NCBI RefSeq assembly: GCF_040712075.1 | Contig: NZ_JBFCVL010000012.1 | Coordinates: 1-64,000, forward strand | Direction of reading: 5' to 3' | DNA length: 64,000 bases | Source of the DNA: Fodinicurvata sp. EGI_FJ10296 | GTDB lineage: Bacteria; Pseudomonadota; Alphaproteobacteria; DSM-16000; Inquilinaceae | In this document: in pieces, positions 52,761-61,682 of the stretch | Layout of the letters: each line of letters opens with the position of its first letter | Numbering within the stretch: position 1 is the stretch's first letter | Made by a program: the position numbers and the translations under genes | Notes under the pieces: generated by a model | What the model was told of the DNA's origin: nothing | What the model saw: only the letters and a program-made list of their open reading frames with translations | Databases searched by the model: none

Positions 52761-53574
52761 CTGATATGGGCCTCGATTTCACTGACGATCCGGTCCCAGT
52801 CCCGCTCGTTCAATTCGTGTCCGGCGTCGTCAAGCGTGACCATCCGGGCATTTGCGACGGTATCAGCCAAGGCGGCACCGTGGGCATGGGAAAGATTCGG
52901 GTCGAACCTGCCATGGATGACGAGGAACGGCACGCGGATTTCACCAAGCCGCCCGATGAACCGGTCGCCGCCGGCCAGCATCGAATGGTTCATGGCGGCC
53001 CCGGGGATGCGCGCCCGATCATGCTCGGCAAGACGGCCCGTGTCTCATCGAAGGCGGCATTTCTTCCCGCTGAGATCCGGAAACTCTAGACGGCGAAATC
53101 GACGGCTGCATGTCGATCCGACCAATCAAGTGTCGCAATGCCGCCGAAATGCTCCAGCAGGTCCGGGTCCATCGGCGGCAGCGTCGGATCGTCCTCGTCG
53201 AAGCGGGCGGAACCGATCGCTGTCAACCTCGCCACCCGTTCCGGCCGCATCAATGTGACGAGTTGCGCCAGCATCCCGCCCAGCGAAATCCCCACCAGAT
53301 GGGCGCGGGCAATGCCATAGCCGTCAAGGATTGCCAGCGCGTCACCCGCCAGATCGTCCAGCGAATAGTCCGGCTGGCCTGGCGGAGCGGTTGTCGACTG
53401 GCCGGTATCGCGATTGTCATAGCGAATGACGATTCGTCCCGTCGCCGCCAGCTTTGCGCACAATTCGTCCGGCCACCAGAGCATCGATGCCGTCGCGCGC
53501 ATCATCAGCAGAATCGGCGGCTGCTGCGGGCCGCTGTCGTCGCCGAATGCTTCGGTTGCAAGCTCGACCCCCAT
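52757..53574 (-). pseudogene. Alpha/beta hydrolase broken by a stop codon and a frameshift
   Basis: The amino part (53574 down to 53086) encodes a normal hydrolase: RIVIRYDNRDTGQS (near 60) and HLVGISLGGMLAQLV (nucleophile, near 98), then ends early at TAG (53086-53088) after HAAVDFAV. In-frame sequence after the stop still reads like the family (SFRISAGRNAAFDETRA). A second lesion then moves the frame near 53040-53060. The carboxyl part resumes at about 52993 with MNHSMLAGGDRF and carries the Asp (HGRFDPNLS) and His (DAGHELNERDW) of the triad. Two independent lesions make a sequencing error unlikely. The parent gene resembled aclacinomycin-methylesterase-type hydrolases. Confidence 0.78.
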
Positions 53575-53725
53575 CCCGCCGAACCACCTTTTCGATCGCC
53601 GTTTCACTGCCTCCACCCGCCGTCGCCGGTCCACCTTCTTAACGGTGGTGCACGTGCATGACAAAAATTTCATCGGCTTTGAGACCTTATTGACGCCAGT
53701 CATCGGTCAGCCCAGATAGATCGGC

Positions 53726-54550
53726 ATGTCCGAAAATCGCATGCCGCCATTTACGCGCGCCTCGCTGGCGCTCGACCTGACGCGACTGGGCCTGCAGCCC
53801 GGCGACACAGTAATGGTGCACGCCGCAATCAGCCGCATCGGTCCGGTGCTGGGCGGTCCGGACGCCGTCATCGGTGCGGTGCTGGACGCTGTTGACGCGG
53901 GCGGGAACGCGGGCGGCACGGTCATGGCCTATGTCGATTGGGGCGTCGACTATGACGATCTTCTGGAGGAGGACGGCCGCGTCCCGGCGCAATGGCGCGC
54001 CCATATTCCGCCCTTCGACCCGGCCAGCGGCCGTGCCATTCGCGACAATGGCATTTTCGCGGAGTTCTTCCGCACGACACCGGGCGCGCGGCGCAGCGGC
54101 AATCCCGGCGCTTCGGTGGCGGCGATCGGCAGCCGCGCCGACTGGCTGACACGGGACCACCCGCTCGACTATGGCTATGGCGAAGGCTCACCCTTTGCAA
54201 AACTGGTCGAGGCCGGCGGCAAGGTGCTGATGCTGGGCGCGCCGCTGGACACCATGACGCTGCTGCATCATGCCGAACACCTGGCCCCGCTGCCGGGCAA
54301 GCGGATCCGCCGTTACGAAGTGCCGCTGGCCGGCCCCGAAGGCACGATCTGGCGCATGATCGAGGAGTTCGATACCACCCACCCGGTCTTGACGGGATTG
54401 GCCGAGGACTATTTCGCCACCGTCGTGCGCGATTTCCTCAACACAGGCGCCGGGGTGGAAGGGCATGTCGGCCACGCCCCGTCGGTCCTCGTGAATGCCG
54501 ACGAGGTCTGTCACTTTGCCGTGGCCTGGCTACTGCGCACCGCCGGCTGA
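53726..54550 (+). CDS. AAC(3)-family N-acetyltransferase
   Basis: A 274-residue protein of the aminoglycoside 3-N-acetyltransferase family, which uses acetyl-CoA. Blocks are LGLQPGDTVMVHAAISRIGPVLGG (near 20), RRSGNPGASVAAIGSRADW (near 119), YGEGSPFAKLVEAGGKVLMLGAPLDTMTLLHHAEH (near 150-185, as landmarks). The motif usually written RSxHP has Asn for His here, which also occurs in some members. Chromosomal members often act on other amines, so antibiotic resistance cannot be assumed. Divergent from the broken hydrolase. Confidence 0.85.
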   Translation: MSENRMPPFTRASLALDLTRLGLQPGDTVMVHAAISRIGPVLGGPDAVIGAVLDAVDAGGNAGGTVMAYVDWGVDYDDLLEEDGRVPAQWRAHIPPFDPASGRAIRDNGIFAEFFRTTPGARRSGNPGASVAAIGSRADWLTRDHPLDYGYGEGSPFAKLVEAGGKVLMLGAPLDTMTLLHHAEHLAPLPGKRIRRYEVPLAGPEGTIWRMIEEFDTTHPVLTGLAEDYFATVVRDFLNTGAGVEGHVGHAPSVLVNADEVCHFAVAWLLRTAG

Positions 54551-54608
54551 TTTTTGTCCCCGAATCGAGTGGTCGAACCCCCTGGACCCAGAACAGGGCC
54601 TGTTGAAT

Positions 54609-55241
54609 TCAGGACGCCGACCGCCTGATGGCCGCCGTTGCCAATCCCATTGCGACGAGAGCGCCACCACCGATCCGGGTAAGGGCGGGCACTACGGATG
54701 GCCGCACGATCCGGCGGCGCAATTTGTCTGCGAGCAAAGCGTAGGCAAGGGCATTCAAGGCCGCAAAACCAACGAAGGTCGCAACGAGCAACGCGAATTG
54801 CGGTGCCAGCGCAGCCTCCGGGACGATGAACTGCGGAACGAAGGCAATGAAGAACACGATGGATTTCGGATTGAGCGCCGTAACTGTCGTAGAATGCATG
54901 AACACCTGTCTGGGTGATACTTCCGATGTTTCGCCCAGCACGCCAATCGAAGCTGAAGGGGCGCTTCGGAATAACTTGATCCCGAGGTAGACGAGATAAA
55001 TCGCACCGACCCATTTAAGAACCATGAACAAAGTGGCCGAGGCCAGAACGAGGGCCCCGAGCCCCGCCAGAGATGCGGTCATCGCGATCAGATCGCCCAG
55101 AGCAACACCCGCTGCCGTTGCCAACGCGACCCGGCGCCCCTGGCTGATCGCATAACTCAGAATCAACAGAACGGTTGGCCCCGGGATCAGAAGCAGGGCT
55201 ATGGAGGCTGAGGAAAATGTAAGCCAGGCGTAAAAATCCAT
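54609..55241 (-). CDS. LysE/RhtB-family amino-acid exporter
   Basis: A 210-residue membrane protein with about six segments. The family start LIPGPTVLLILSYAISQGRR (near 18), AGVALGDLIAMTASLAGLGA (near 44) and FMHSTTVTALNPKSIVFFIAFVPQF (near 117) are clear. It exports an amino acid or similar solute. ATG at 55239-55241 with GGAG upstream; a start 42 bases earlier lacks one. Confidence 0.9.
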   Translation of the reverse strand: MDFYAWLTFSSASIALLLIPGPTVLLILSYAISQGRRVALATAAGVALGDLIAMTASLAGLGALVLASATLFMVLKWVGAIYLVYLGIKLFRSAPSASIGVLGETSEVSPRQVFMHSTTVTALNPKSIVFFIAFVPQFIVPEAALAPQFALLVATFVGFAALNALAYALLADKLRRRIVRPSVVPALTRIGGGALVAMGLATAAIRRSAS

Positions 55242-55640
55242 TCCAGCAACTCCAGGGCGGTCATTTGGCTGAAAGCAAGCCATAGAAGCCCCGGCGGTGT
55301 AAAGTTGCCTTTTTCGGATCGCATGGAGGGGTCAAGTCGGCGAGCGCCGGAGCCGTGTACTAACAGAAAATCGCTATACCCCTCCTGCTCCGACTGCTGG
55401 ATGGCAAGGAAGATTTTCCCATTGGCATTTGCCGGGATGTCGTTTGTGATAGTAGACTGGTTTTCCGATGGCAATGGATGGCATCAGAGCCGCTGGCGAC
55501 ATTTCAGCACGGGCCGACCGATAGGGGCACCGAACCGGCAATACCCCACGAACAGCTTTCCGGCATAGCCGCGCACAGATGTCACGATGACGGATGGAGA
55601 GGCGCCGTCGAAAGCCTTTCAGTTTCCTTGGAGGATCCGG
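55242..55640. other. 399-base gap between lysE and GST genes, no gene recognised
   Basis: Both strands hold only short frames without ribosome sites or family patterns. The region carries the divergent promoters of lysE and the GST gene. No repeat, tRNA or clear hairpin was found in it. Confidence 0.5.
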
Positions 55641-56294
55641 ATGATCGACCTCATCCTCACCACCTTTGATTGGGTTCCGGAAATACCGCGGGGGTTCGTG
55701 CGCGATTTGCGTGTACGCTGGGCGCTGGAGGAGGCCGGGCTTCCCTATCGGGTCGAGAGCGTCCCATTCGGTGAAAGGAACGCCGGCCATTTTTCGCACC
55801 AGCCCTTTGGCCAGGTTCCCTGGCTGAAAGATGGTGACATGTCGATCTTCGAGAGCGGCGCAATCCTGCTGCATCTGGGAGAGATGAGCGACGCGCTGAT
55901 GTCTACCGATCGGCGTGAACGCGCAAGAGTACTGGAATGGTTGTTCGCGGCGCTCAATTCAGTCGAGATGGCAAGCTTGCCCTGGTCCATATTCCAATTC
56001 ACCGGCGACACGCAGAGCGGTCCGGGACGAAAGCAACTGGATGCATTCCTCAAGGCGCGGCTTCAACACATGGAAACGGCCTTGACGCAGCGCGAATGGC
56101 TGGCCGGATCCTTCTCGATCGCTGATATACTCATGGCAGATGTACTGCGCCTCGTCGATCGCTTCGATGGGCTGGCGGAATTTCCCACCTGCCGTGGCTA
56201 TGTTGCGCGCGCCGTGGATCGTCCCGCCTTCGCAAGGGCATACGCGGATCAAATCGCCCATTTTGCTGCGGCTGACCCGACGACGTCTGTCTGA
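55641..56294 (+). CDS. Glutathione S-transferase family protein
   Basis: A 217-residue GST. Amino thioredoxin-like domain (1-80): LRVRWALEEAGLPYRVESVPF, then QPFGQVPWLKDGDMSIFESGAILLHLGE with the cis-Pro and the glutathione-binding ES pair. The carboxyl helical domain has EWLAGSFSIADILMADVLRLV (near 165). Conjugation of an electrophile is the generic role. ATG at 55641 follows TTGGAGG; an ATG 54 bases earlier has no such site. Confidence 0.88.
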   Translation: MIDLILTTFDWVPEIPRGFVRDLRVRWALEEAGLPYRVESVPFGERNAGHFSHQPFGQVPWLKDGDMSIFESGAILLHLGEMSDALMSTDRRERARVLEWLFAALNSVEMASLPWSIFQFTGDTQSGPGRKQLDAFLKARLQHMETALTQREWLAGSFSIADILMADVLRLVDRFDGLAEFPTCRGYVARAVDRPAFARAYADQIAHFAAADPTTSV

Positions 56295-56474
56295 ACGCCT
56301 CAGGCTCGGATGCGTCGGGCTCTGCGACAGTTCCTCTTCCTTCCAGTCGCTCGAACGTATGGATCTGCAATCTGGAGCGGACGCCAACCAGGGCAGGTTC
56401 GTATGCCATCTTCAAAACGAGTGCGACATTGTTGAAATTCGTTGAGTATTGCCGACAATTTGACCAGTCGCGCG

Positions 56475-57377
56475 TTATCCGACGAGGGCCGCGCGCAAGG
56501 CCGGTATATCGTCCAGGACACAGTCGACAAAGGCGGCGATGCGGGGTGTCCTGCGCAAATCCGATGGCGTCAGCAAATACCAGGCGCGCGTGAGTTCCGG
56601 GACCGGCGGCAGGATTCGGACCAGCGTCTCCTCGGCATCGCCGAGCGTCGTGGGCAGCGGCGCGACACCGACCCCGGCTTTCACCGATGACACGACGCCG
56701 AGCATGCTTGAACAGCGGCTTGCGATTCGGGCACCCGGGACCGCCGTTGGCAGCCATGTGGCGACACGGTGGTTCTGCATGATGCCGTCGAAGCCGATCA
56801 GCGCATGCTTTGCCAGGTCGGCAATGCTTTCGGGCTGCCCATGCTTCCGGATGTAGTCCTTGCTGGCGTAGATGGCCCATACCGAATCGCAAATCCTGCG
56901 GCCCATGAGGCGTTCGTCCGTTGGCTCGCCAGAGCGGAAAGCTACGTCGGCCTCTCCCTTGACCAGGTCCAGATATCGGTCGCTGGTGACGAATTCTACC
57001 GTAAGGCCGGGATAGCGGGCATTGAAGCGGTCGAGCAGGCCCGATGCGGCAATGCGGGCTACGGTCGGTTCGGGACAGGTCAGGCGGATGACGCCTTTCA
57101 GGTCGTGCTTCAGCGAGTCGATCTTCCGTTCGAGGTTTTCGACGGCGGTCTCGACGGCCGTGACGTCGTCGATCACCGCTTCGCCCAGTTCGGACAGGCG
57201 GTACCCCGCCGGCTGTCGTCGAACGAGGGTCAGGCCGGTGCGTCGTTCAAGCTCCAGCAGCCTGCGATGAACCGTCGACTGGTTGACGCCGAGCGCCCTG
57301 GCCGCCGCAAGCGTGCTGCCGCTACGTGACACGGCAATGAGGTGGCGCAGGTCGTTCCAGTCGAACATGGCGGCCAT
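56475..57377 (-). CDS. LysR-family regulator
   Basis: A 300-residue regulator with the winged helix at 1-65 (FDWNDLRHLIAVSRSGSTLA, then AARALGVNQSTVHRRLLELE), a long linker helix and a substrate-sensing domain (GVIRLTCPEPTVARIAASGL near 95, then AYRSGEP-like DVAFRSGEPTDERL). It belongs to the group close to AphB/DsdC-like repressors of small redox enzymes. Divergent from the cupin gene, which it may control. The exact start is uncertain; 57368 is also possible. Confidence 0.87.
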   Translation of the reverse strand: MAAMFDWNDLRHLIAVSRSGSTLAAARALGVNQSTVHRRLLELERRTGLTLVRRQPAGYRLSELGEAVIDDVTAVETAVENLERKIDSLKHDLKGVIRLTCPEPTVARIAASGLLDRFNARYPGLTVEFVTSDRYLDLVKGEADVAFRSGEPTDERLMGRRICDSVWAIYASKDYIRKHGQPESIADLAKHALIGFDGIMQNHRVATWLPTAVPGARIASRCSSMLGVVSSVKAGVGVAPLPTTLGDAEETLVRILPPVPELTRAWYLLTPSDLRRTPRIAAFVDCVLDDIPALRAALVG

Positions 57378-57469
57378 TATGCACTTTTGCACGGCACTTT
57401 GGCAGACAAGCTGCTGCCGCCAGAGCGTCGAAAGAACTAGCCTCCCAGCAGATACGAAGGGAGAAAATC

Positions 57470-57883
57470 ATGCACGAGAAATCGGACGTTGGCACCATGA
57501 TCGCCGGCCTTGCGGTCGGTGTCACGCGCAGCGCGCAGAACGAAGGCCTGGCGAAGCTCACGCCAATTCATCGCGAAGTGGCAAGAGGGATGCCGAGGAC
57601 GCGCGATCAGGAAATCAGAGTGCTGTTCGCCACTCTGCTGCCGGGCGATGTCACACCCTACCATTCGCACCGCCATCCTGTGACAGTCTATATGCTGGAG
57701 GGAATATTCACGCTTGCGCTGGACGATCGCGCCGCGGTCGATATCGAAACCGGTCAGGTTTTCGTCGAGCCGTCAGGCGTCAATATGACGGGCAGCAACA
57801 AGGGCGATGTTCCGGCGCGCATGGCCCTGTTCTACGTCTGCGAGCCCGATGAGCCGTTCGCCGATCCAGCCAGTCCACACTGA
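57470..57883 (+). CDS. Single-domain cupin
   Basis: A 137-residue cupin with the metal motif TPYHSHRHPVTVYMLEGIFTLALD (near 63; HxH and Glu-equivalent region) and VETGQVFVEPSGVNMTGSN. It starts 92 bases from the divergent LysR gene. Substrate unknown. GGGAG precedes the ATG. Confidence 0.82.
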   Translation: MHEKSDVGTMIAGLAVGVTRSAQNEGLAKLTPIHREVARGMPRTRDQEIRVLFATLLPGDVTPYHSHRHPVTVYMLEGIFTLALDDRAAVDIETGQVFVEPSGVNMTGSNKGDVPARMALFYVCEPDEPFADPASPH

Positions 57884-57960
57884 AACAGCGTCGATACACG
57901 CTAATGCTGTTCTCGGCATTATTGTGCGGGAGATGAAAGATCGGCAGAAAAGCATGAGCC

Positions 57961-58099
57961 GAAAATGGCGCGCCCCCCGAGGACGAAGTCCGAACTCTAC
58001 AAGAATCCGGGCAAGCTGTTCGAACGAAGCGAGAATGGCGCGCCCCGAAGGACGAAGTCCAAACTTTACAAGAACCCGGGCAAGCTGTTCGAACGAAGT
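57961..58099. repeat. Two tandem 69/70-base repeats attached to the tRNA-Arg 3' end
   Basis: Units 57961-58030 (70 bases) and 58031-58099 (69 bases) each begin GARAATGGCGCGCCC, which is also the sequence at the tRNA's CCA end (58100-58114). They continue with the same GACGAAGTCC...GGGCAAGCTGTTCGAACGAAG body. A plus-strand frame from 57965 reads both as KLYKNPGKLFERSENGAP-type peptides; three of four differences in the aligned later part (CTC/CTT, AAT/AAC, AGC/AGT) are silent. The frame runs on into the antisense of the tRNA, so coding is doubtful. Confidence 0.7.
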
Positions 58100-58104
58100 G
58101 AGAA

Positions 58105-58181
58105 TGGCGCGCCCGGGAAGATTCGAACTCCCAACCTCCTGATCCGTAGTCAGGTGCTCTATCCAATTGAGCTACGGGCGC
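58105..58181 (-). tRNA. tRNA-Arg (anticodon ACG)
   Basis: Read on the minus strand, GCGCCCG (58181-58175) pairs with CGGGCGC before discriminator G and an encoded CCA (58105-58107). The D arm has AGCTCAATTGGATAGAGC, the anticodon arm CCTGA-CTACGGA-TCAGG gives anticodon ACG, and the T loop is GTTCGAATC. All four arms close, so it should be functional. It decodes CGN codons after A-to-I editing. Confidence 0.95.
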
Positions 58182-58444
58182 GGCGTCGAGGCGGATCGCG
58201 TTGACCGCCGACGAGATGGCCGGGAAACTAACCACATCGTCTCGGCTTTGCAAGGCACTTTTTGCAGGTTCGGCCGCACCGGTTCCGCGGCGGTCGGCGC
58301 AGGGCGGAAAAACCATCCTGGGTGGTGGTGTGCCCAAATTTGGTCATGGCGAAAAAGACCGCGCCCGCTTAGAACGGAACGGTCAGCACGTCGTCGCCGA
58401 CGTCGAGCAATCGCGTTTCGCGTCAGAGGTAATCGCCGGCCGCC

Positions 58445-59854
58445 ATGGGACCACGCTCGAAGCCGTACACCCCGGAACCGCTCGTTGCGCTGGCGTCATT
58501 GCCAGCGCTGTGCACGGCCGCGATCCTGATCGTTGCCCCCCGGCTCGATCCCGAACCCCTGTCCGGCCTGATCATCGGGTCGTCGCTCCTGTTCCTGTTG
58601 CCGGCGGTACTGCTGGTGCCCCTGCGCCACGCCTGGCCGCCGCTGATCCTGACCGCTGAGGAAGGAGACCGCGTGCTGTTCACGCGGCTCTTCTGGAAGC
58701 ACCTGGTCCGTGCCTTCACGATCGGCACCGTGTCCGCGCCGCTTGTCATGCTGCTGGTCGGCCTGCTGGGGCGGCCCGCCGGTCTTGGCGGGGCCACCCG
58801 CGTGGCGCTGGCCAATTATCTGATGGCGGCGTCGTGGGCGCTGCCGTTCCTGGCCGCGACCGGTGTCATCCTGGCTGCCTGCGGCGCCCTCGGCGCCCGC
58901 CGGGCCGCACGGGTGGCCCTGATCGTCGCGGCCCTGGCCACGGTCGCGACGGTGGTACTTGTCAGCCGGCTGGACATCTCACCGCTGTATCTGAGCTTCG
59001 CCGCCGGCACCGCCGCGCCCTGCTTCGCCGTCGTCTTCGCGCTGGCGACCACGCGCGCGGTTCTGGCGACGGGTCATCTGAGCTATCGACCGTTTCAGAC
59101 CGCCAGCGACGCCGAACACCCGACCGGCAGCGCCCCACGCGGCCCGATCATCTGGCCGTCGATCGCCACCGGGATCGCCCTGGCCATTCTGGTCGCACTC
59201 GCCAGTCGCCGGGGTGACACGGCGGCTGTCGCTGCGGGAACAATTCTGGGGCCGTATTTTGCTCTGGCGATGCTGCTCGGCGGGCTTGGCCTGCGACGGG
59301 CGGCTTCGACCGCCGGAAAATTCGACAAGCGGTCGGTGGCCGGCCTCTACGCCGTGCTCGGCACCTTGGCGGTTCTGCTGATGCTGTTTTCCGGCAGTCT
59401 GACGGGTGTGCTTTTCCCGACGCTGGAGGAAGACGGGCGGCGCGTCATCGCCATCGCGCTCAGGCTGTCGGCCCTGTTGATCCTGCTGGAGCCGCTGGCC
59501 GCCGGTGTCACCGGATTGCCAGCGGGGCGGGCACAGCGCGCAATCACCACCTCTTGCCTATGGCTGATCACCCTGCCCGCCGCCGGGGTCATGCTGATTT
59601 ATCTGCAATTGAACGCCGTGGCCATCGTCCTGGCGCTGATCGCGGCGCGCGTCGTTGCGGTATTGCTCGGCCTGCTGGGTGTCGCCCTTGCCCGGCGCGC
59701 GGATTCCGGTGCGGACCCGGCCACCGACCCTGCATACGACGTCGATGGTATGGCCAGCCCCGAACCGGTGCGACCGAAAGGCCCGACCCGCAGCCGGGGC
59801 CAATCTCGGGACCAGAACCGGGCACCACACTCGCCGACGACAAGCCTGCGTTGA
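58445..59854 (+). CDS. Uncharacterised polytopic membrane protein
   Basis: A 469-residue protein with about 11-12 hydrophobic segments spread over residues 12-430 and a hydrophilic, Arg-rich tail (about 430-469). I recognise no specific motif; the size and layout would fit a transporter of the MATE type or a similar exporter, but this is only a guess. It ends 20 bases before the SLC13-type gene, so the two may be transcribed together. The ATG at 58445 has no strong ribosome site, and the true start may differ. Confidence 0.55.
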   Translation: MGPRSKPYTPEPLVALASLPALCTAAILIVAPRLDPEPLSGLIIGSSLLFLLPAVLLVPLRHAWPPLILTAEEGDRVLFTRLFWKHLVRAFTIGTVSAPLVMLLVGLLGRPAGLGGATRVALANYLMAASWALPFLAATGVILAACGALGARRAARVALIVAALATVATVVLVSRLDISPLYLSFAAGTAAPCFAVVFALATTRAVLATGHLSYRPFQTASDAEHPTGSAPRGPIIWPSIATGIALAILVALASRRGDTAAVAAGTILGPYFALAMLLGGLGLRRAASTAGKFDKRSVAGLYAVLGTLAVLLMLFSGSLTGVLFPTLEEDGRRVIAIALRLSALLILLEPLAAGVTGLPAGRAQRAITTSCLWLITLPAAGVMLIYLQLNAVAIVLALIAARVVAVLLGLLGVALARRADSGADPATDPAYDVDGMASPEPVRPKGPTRSRGQSRDQNRAPHSPTTSLR

Positions 59855-59874
59855 CACCGATTGGGGAGCTTTTC

Positions 59875-61665
59875 TTGATCGACGAGCTGATTGCGCATTG
59901 GCAGGCCGCGGTCGTGCTGGCGATGATCGCCGGCATTCTGATCGCCTTCGTCAGCGAACGGCGCCCGCCGGACGTGGTGGTGCTGGCCGCCGTCAGCATC
60001 CTGCTGGCGACCGGGATCCTGGACACATCGGATTTCCTGTCGGTCTTTTCCAATTCGGCCCCGATCACCGTCGCGGCGATGTTCATCCTGTCCGGCGCCT
60101 TGATGCGGACGGGCGCCATCGATGCCTTTGCCGAGCGTGTCACCGTGCTGGCCCGCCACCGGCCGAGCCTGGCGCTGGCCGCCATCGTGGCGACCGTCAT
60201 CCTGCTGTCCGCCTTTATCAACAACACGCCGGTCGTGGTGGTGCTGATCCCGGTGGTCATCCGGCTGGCGGCGGAGGTCGGCCGCCTGCCGTCGCGCTTT
60301 CTGATCCCGCTGTCCTATGCCTCGATCCTGGGCGGTACCTGCACGCTGATCGGCACCTCAACCAATCTGCTGGTCGACGGCGTGGCGCGGTCCTATGGCA
60401 TGACGCCTTTCGGCATCTTCGAGATCACCGGCGCCGGCCTGATCGTGGCCGCCGTCGGCCTGACCTATCTATCCCTGATCGCACCATGGCTGTTGCCGAA
60501 CCGCGATACCGTCAGTTCCATGCTCGATCACCGGTCCAGCGCCCGGTTCCTGACCGAAGTCCGAATACCGGCTGGCTCGCCGCTGGTCGGCGCGGAAGCC
60601 GCCAAGGCCAAGGTCTTCAGCCGTCACAACCGGCGTCTGGTCGACGTGATCCGCCGCGACGAGTCGTTGCGGCGCGATCTGTCGTCGGTGGTCCTGCAGG
60701 CCGGCGACCGGGTGGTCGTGAAGACACCGGTCCACGAGGTCATCAGCCTGCGCGAGGACAATGCTGTCGTCTTTCACGATCCCCACGCCATGGATCCGAT
60801 CGACAGCCGCCAGACCATCGTGGTCGAGGGGCTGGTGGCCCCGGACAGTCCCATGCTCGGCCGCACGCTGCGCCATCTGCGGCTGCGCCGGCGCTTCAAC
60901 ATCTATACCCTCGCGATGCACCGCCACGGGGCCAATCTGGGCGAGAAACTGGAAGGCGTGCCGCTGTCCGTTGGCGACACGCTGCTGCTGGAAGGCGCGC
61001 CGGAGGATATCCAGCGGTTTTCCGACGAGCAGGGCATCATCAACCTGACGGAGCCCCGGCAAAAGCCATTCAGGCGGCAGAAAGCCCCGATCGTCACGGC
61101 CGCCGTCCTGGGCGTCATGGCGCTGGCCGCATTCGATATCCTGCCGATCGTGGCCCTGGCGGTGATCGCGGTGGCACTGGTGCTCGTGACCCGCGCGATC
61201 GACAACGAAGAGGCCTATCGCTCGGTCGACTGGCGCATTCTGGTGATCATTTTCGGCATGCTGGCGTTCAGCCGCGCACTGGACAAGACCGGCGCCATGG
61301 CCATCATCGTTGACGGTGCGCTGACGGTGGTGCGCGATTTGCCGCCGATCGCGATCCTGGCGACGATCTATATCGTCACCTCGTTCATGACCGAACTGAT
61401 TTCGAACAATGCCGTCGCGGTGCTGATGACGCCAATTGCCATCGGCCTTGCCGATCAACTCGGCGTCGATGCCCGGCCGTTCGTCGTCACCGTCATGTTC
61501 GCCGCCTCGGCCACCTTCGCCACGCCGATCGGCTACCAGACAAACACGCTGGTCTATAACGCCGGCGGCTATCGGTTCGTCGATTTCCTGCGCGTGGGAT
61601 TGCCGATGAACATCCTTGTCGGGGCGACCGCGATCCTGGTCATTCCGCGCTTCTGGCCGCTATAG
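59875..61665 (+). CDS. SLC13-family (DASS) permease with two RCK_C domains
   Basis: A 596-residue sodium:anion symporter. The amino membrane half has ILATGILDTSDFLSVFSN-like LLATGILDTSDFLSVFSNSA and FINNTPVVVVLIPVVI (NTP motif, near 115), with GGTCTLIGTSTNLLVDG. Between the halves, about residues 210-395, are two TrkA-C (RCK_C) domains (LVGAEAAKAKVF, GDRVVVKTPVHE; PMLGRTLRHLRLRRRFN, GDTLLLEGAPED). The second half has MTELISNNAVAVLMTPIA. Such proteins move sulfate or dicarboxylates. The TTG at 59875 follows GGGGAG by 6 bases and is my choice of start. Confidence 0.85.
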   Translation: MIDELIAHWQAAVVLAMIAGILIAFVSERRPPDVVVLAAVSILLATGILDTSDFLSVFSNSAPITVAAMFILSGALMRTGAIDAFAERVTVLARHRPSLALAAIVATVILLSAFINNTPVVVVLIPVVIRLAAEVGRLPSRFLIPLSYASILGGTCTLIGTSTNLLVDGVARSYGMTPFGIFEITGAGLIVAAVGLTYLSLIAPWLLPNRDTVSSMLDHRSSARFLTEVRIPAGSPLVGAEAAKAKVFSRHNRRLVDVIRRDESLRRDLSSVVLQAGDRVVVKTPVHEVISLREDNAVVFHDPHAMDPIDSRQTIVVEGLVAPDSPMLGRTLRHLRLRRRFNIYTLAMHRHGANLGEKLEGVPLSVGDTLLLEGAPEDIQRFSDEQGIINLTEPRQKPFRRQKAPIVTAAVLGVMALAAFDILPIVALAVIAVALVLVTRAIDNEEAYRSVDWRILVIIFGMLAFSRALDKTGAMAIIVDGALTVVRDLPPIAILATIYIVTSFMTELISNNAVAVLMTPIAIGLADQLGVDARPFVVTVMFAASATFATPIGYQTNTLVYNAGGYRFVDFLRVGLPMNILVGATAILVIPRFWPL

Positions 61666-61682
61666 CGGCGCCGTGTTGCGGA

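Noticed and set aside
57961-58099. Tandem repeats beside the tRNA as a CRISPR array or a phage attachment site
   Set aside because: There are only two units, no spacers, no cas genes, and no integrase gene or prophage nearby.
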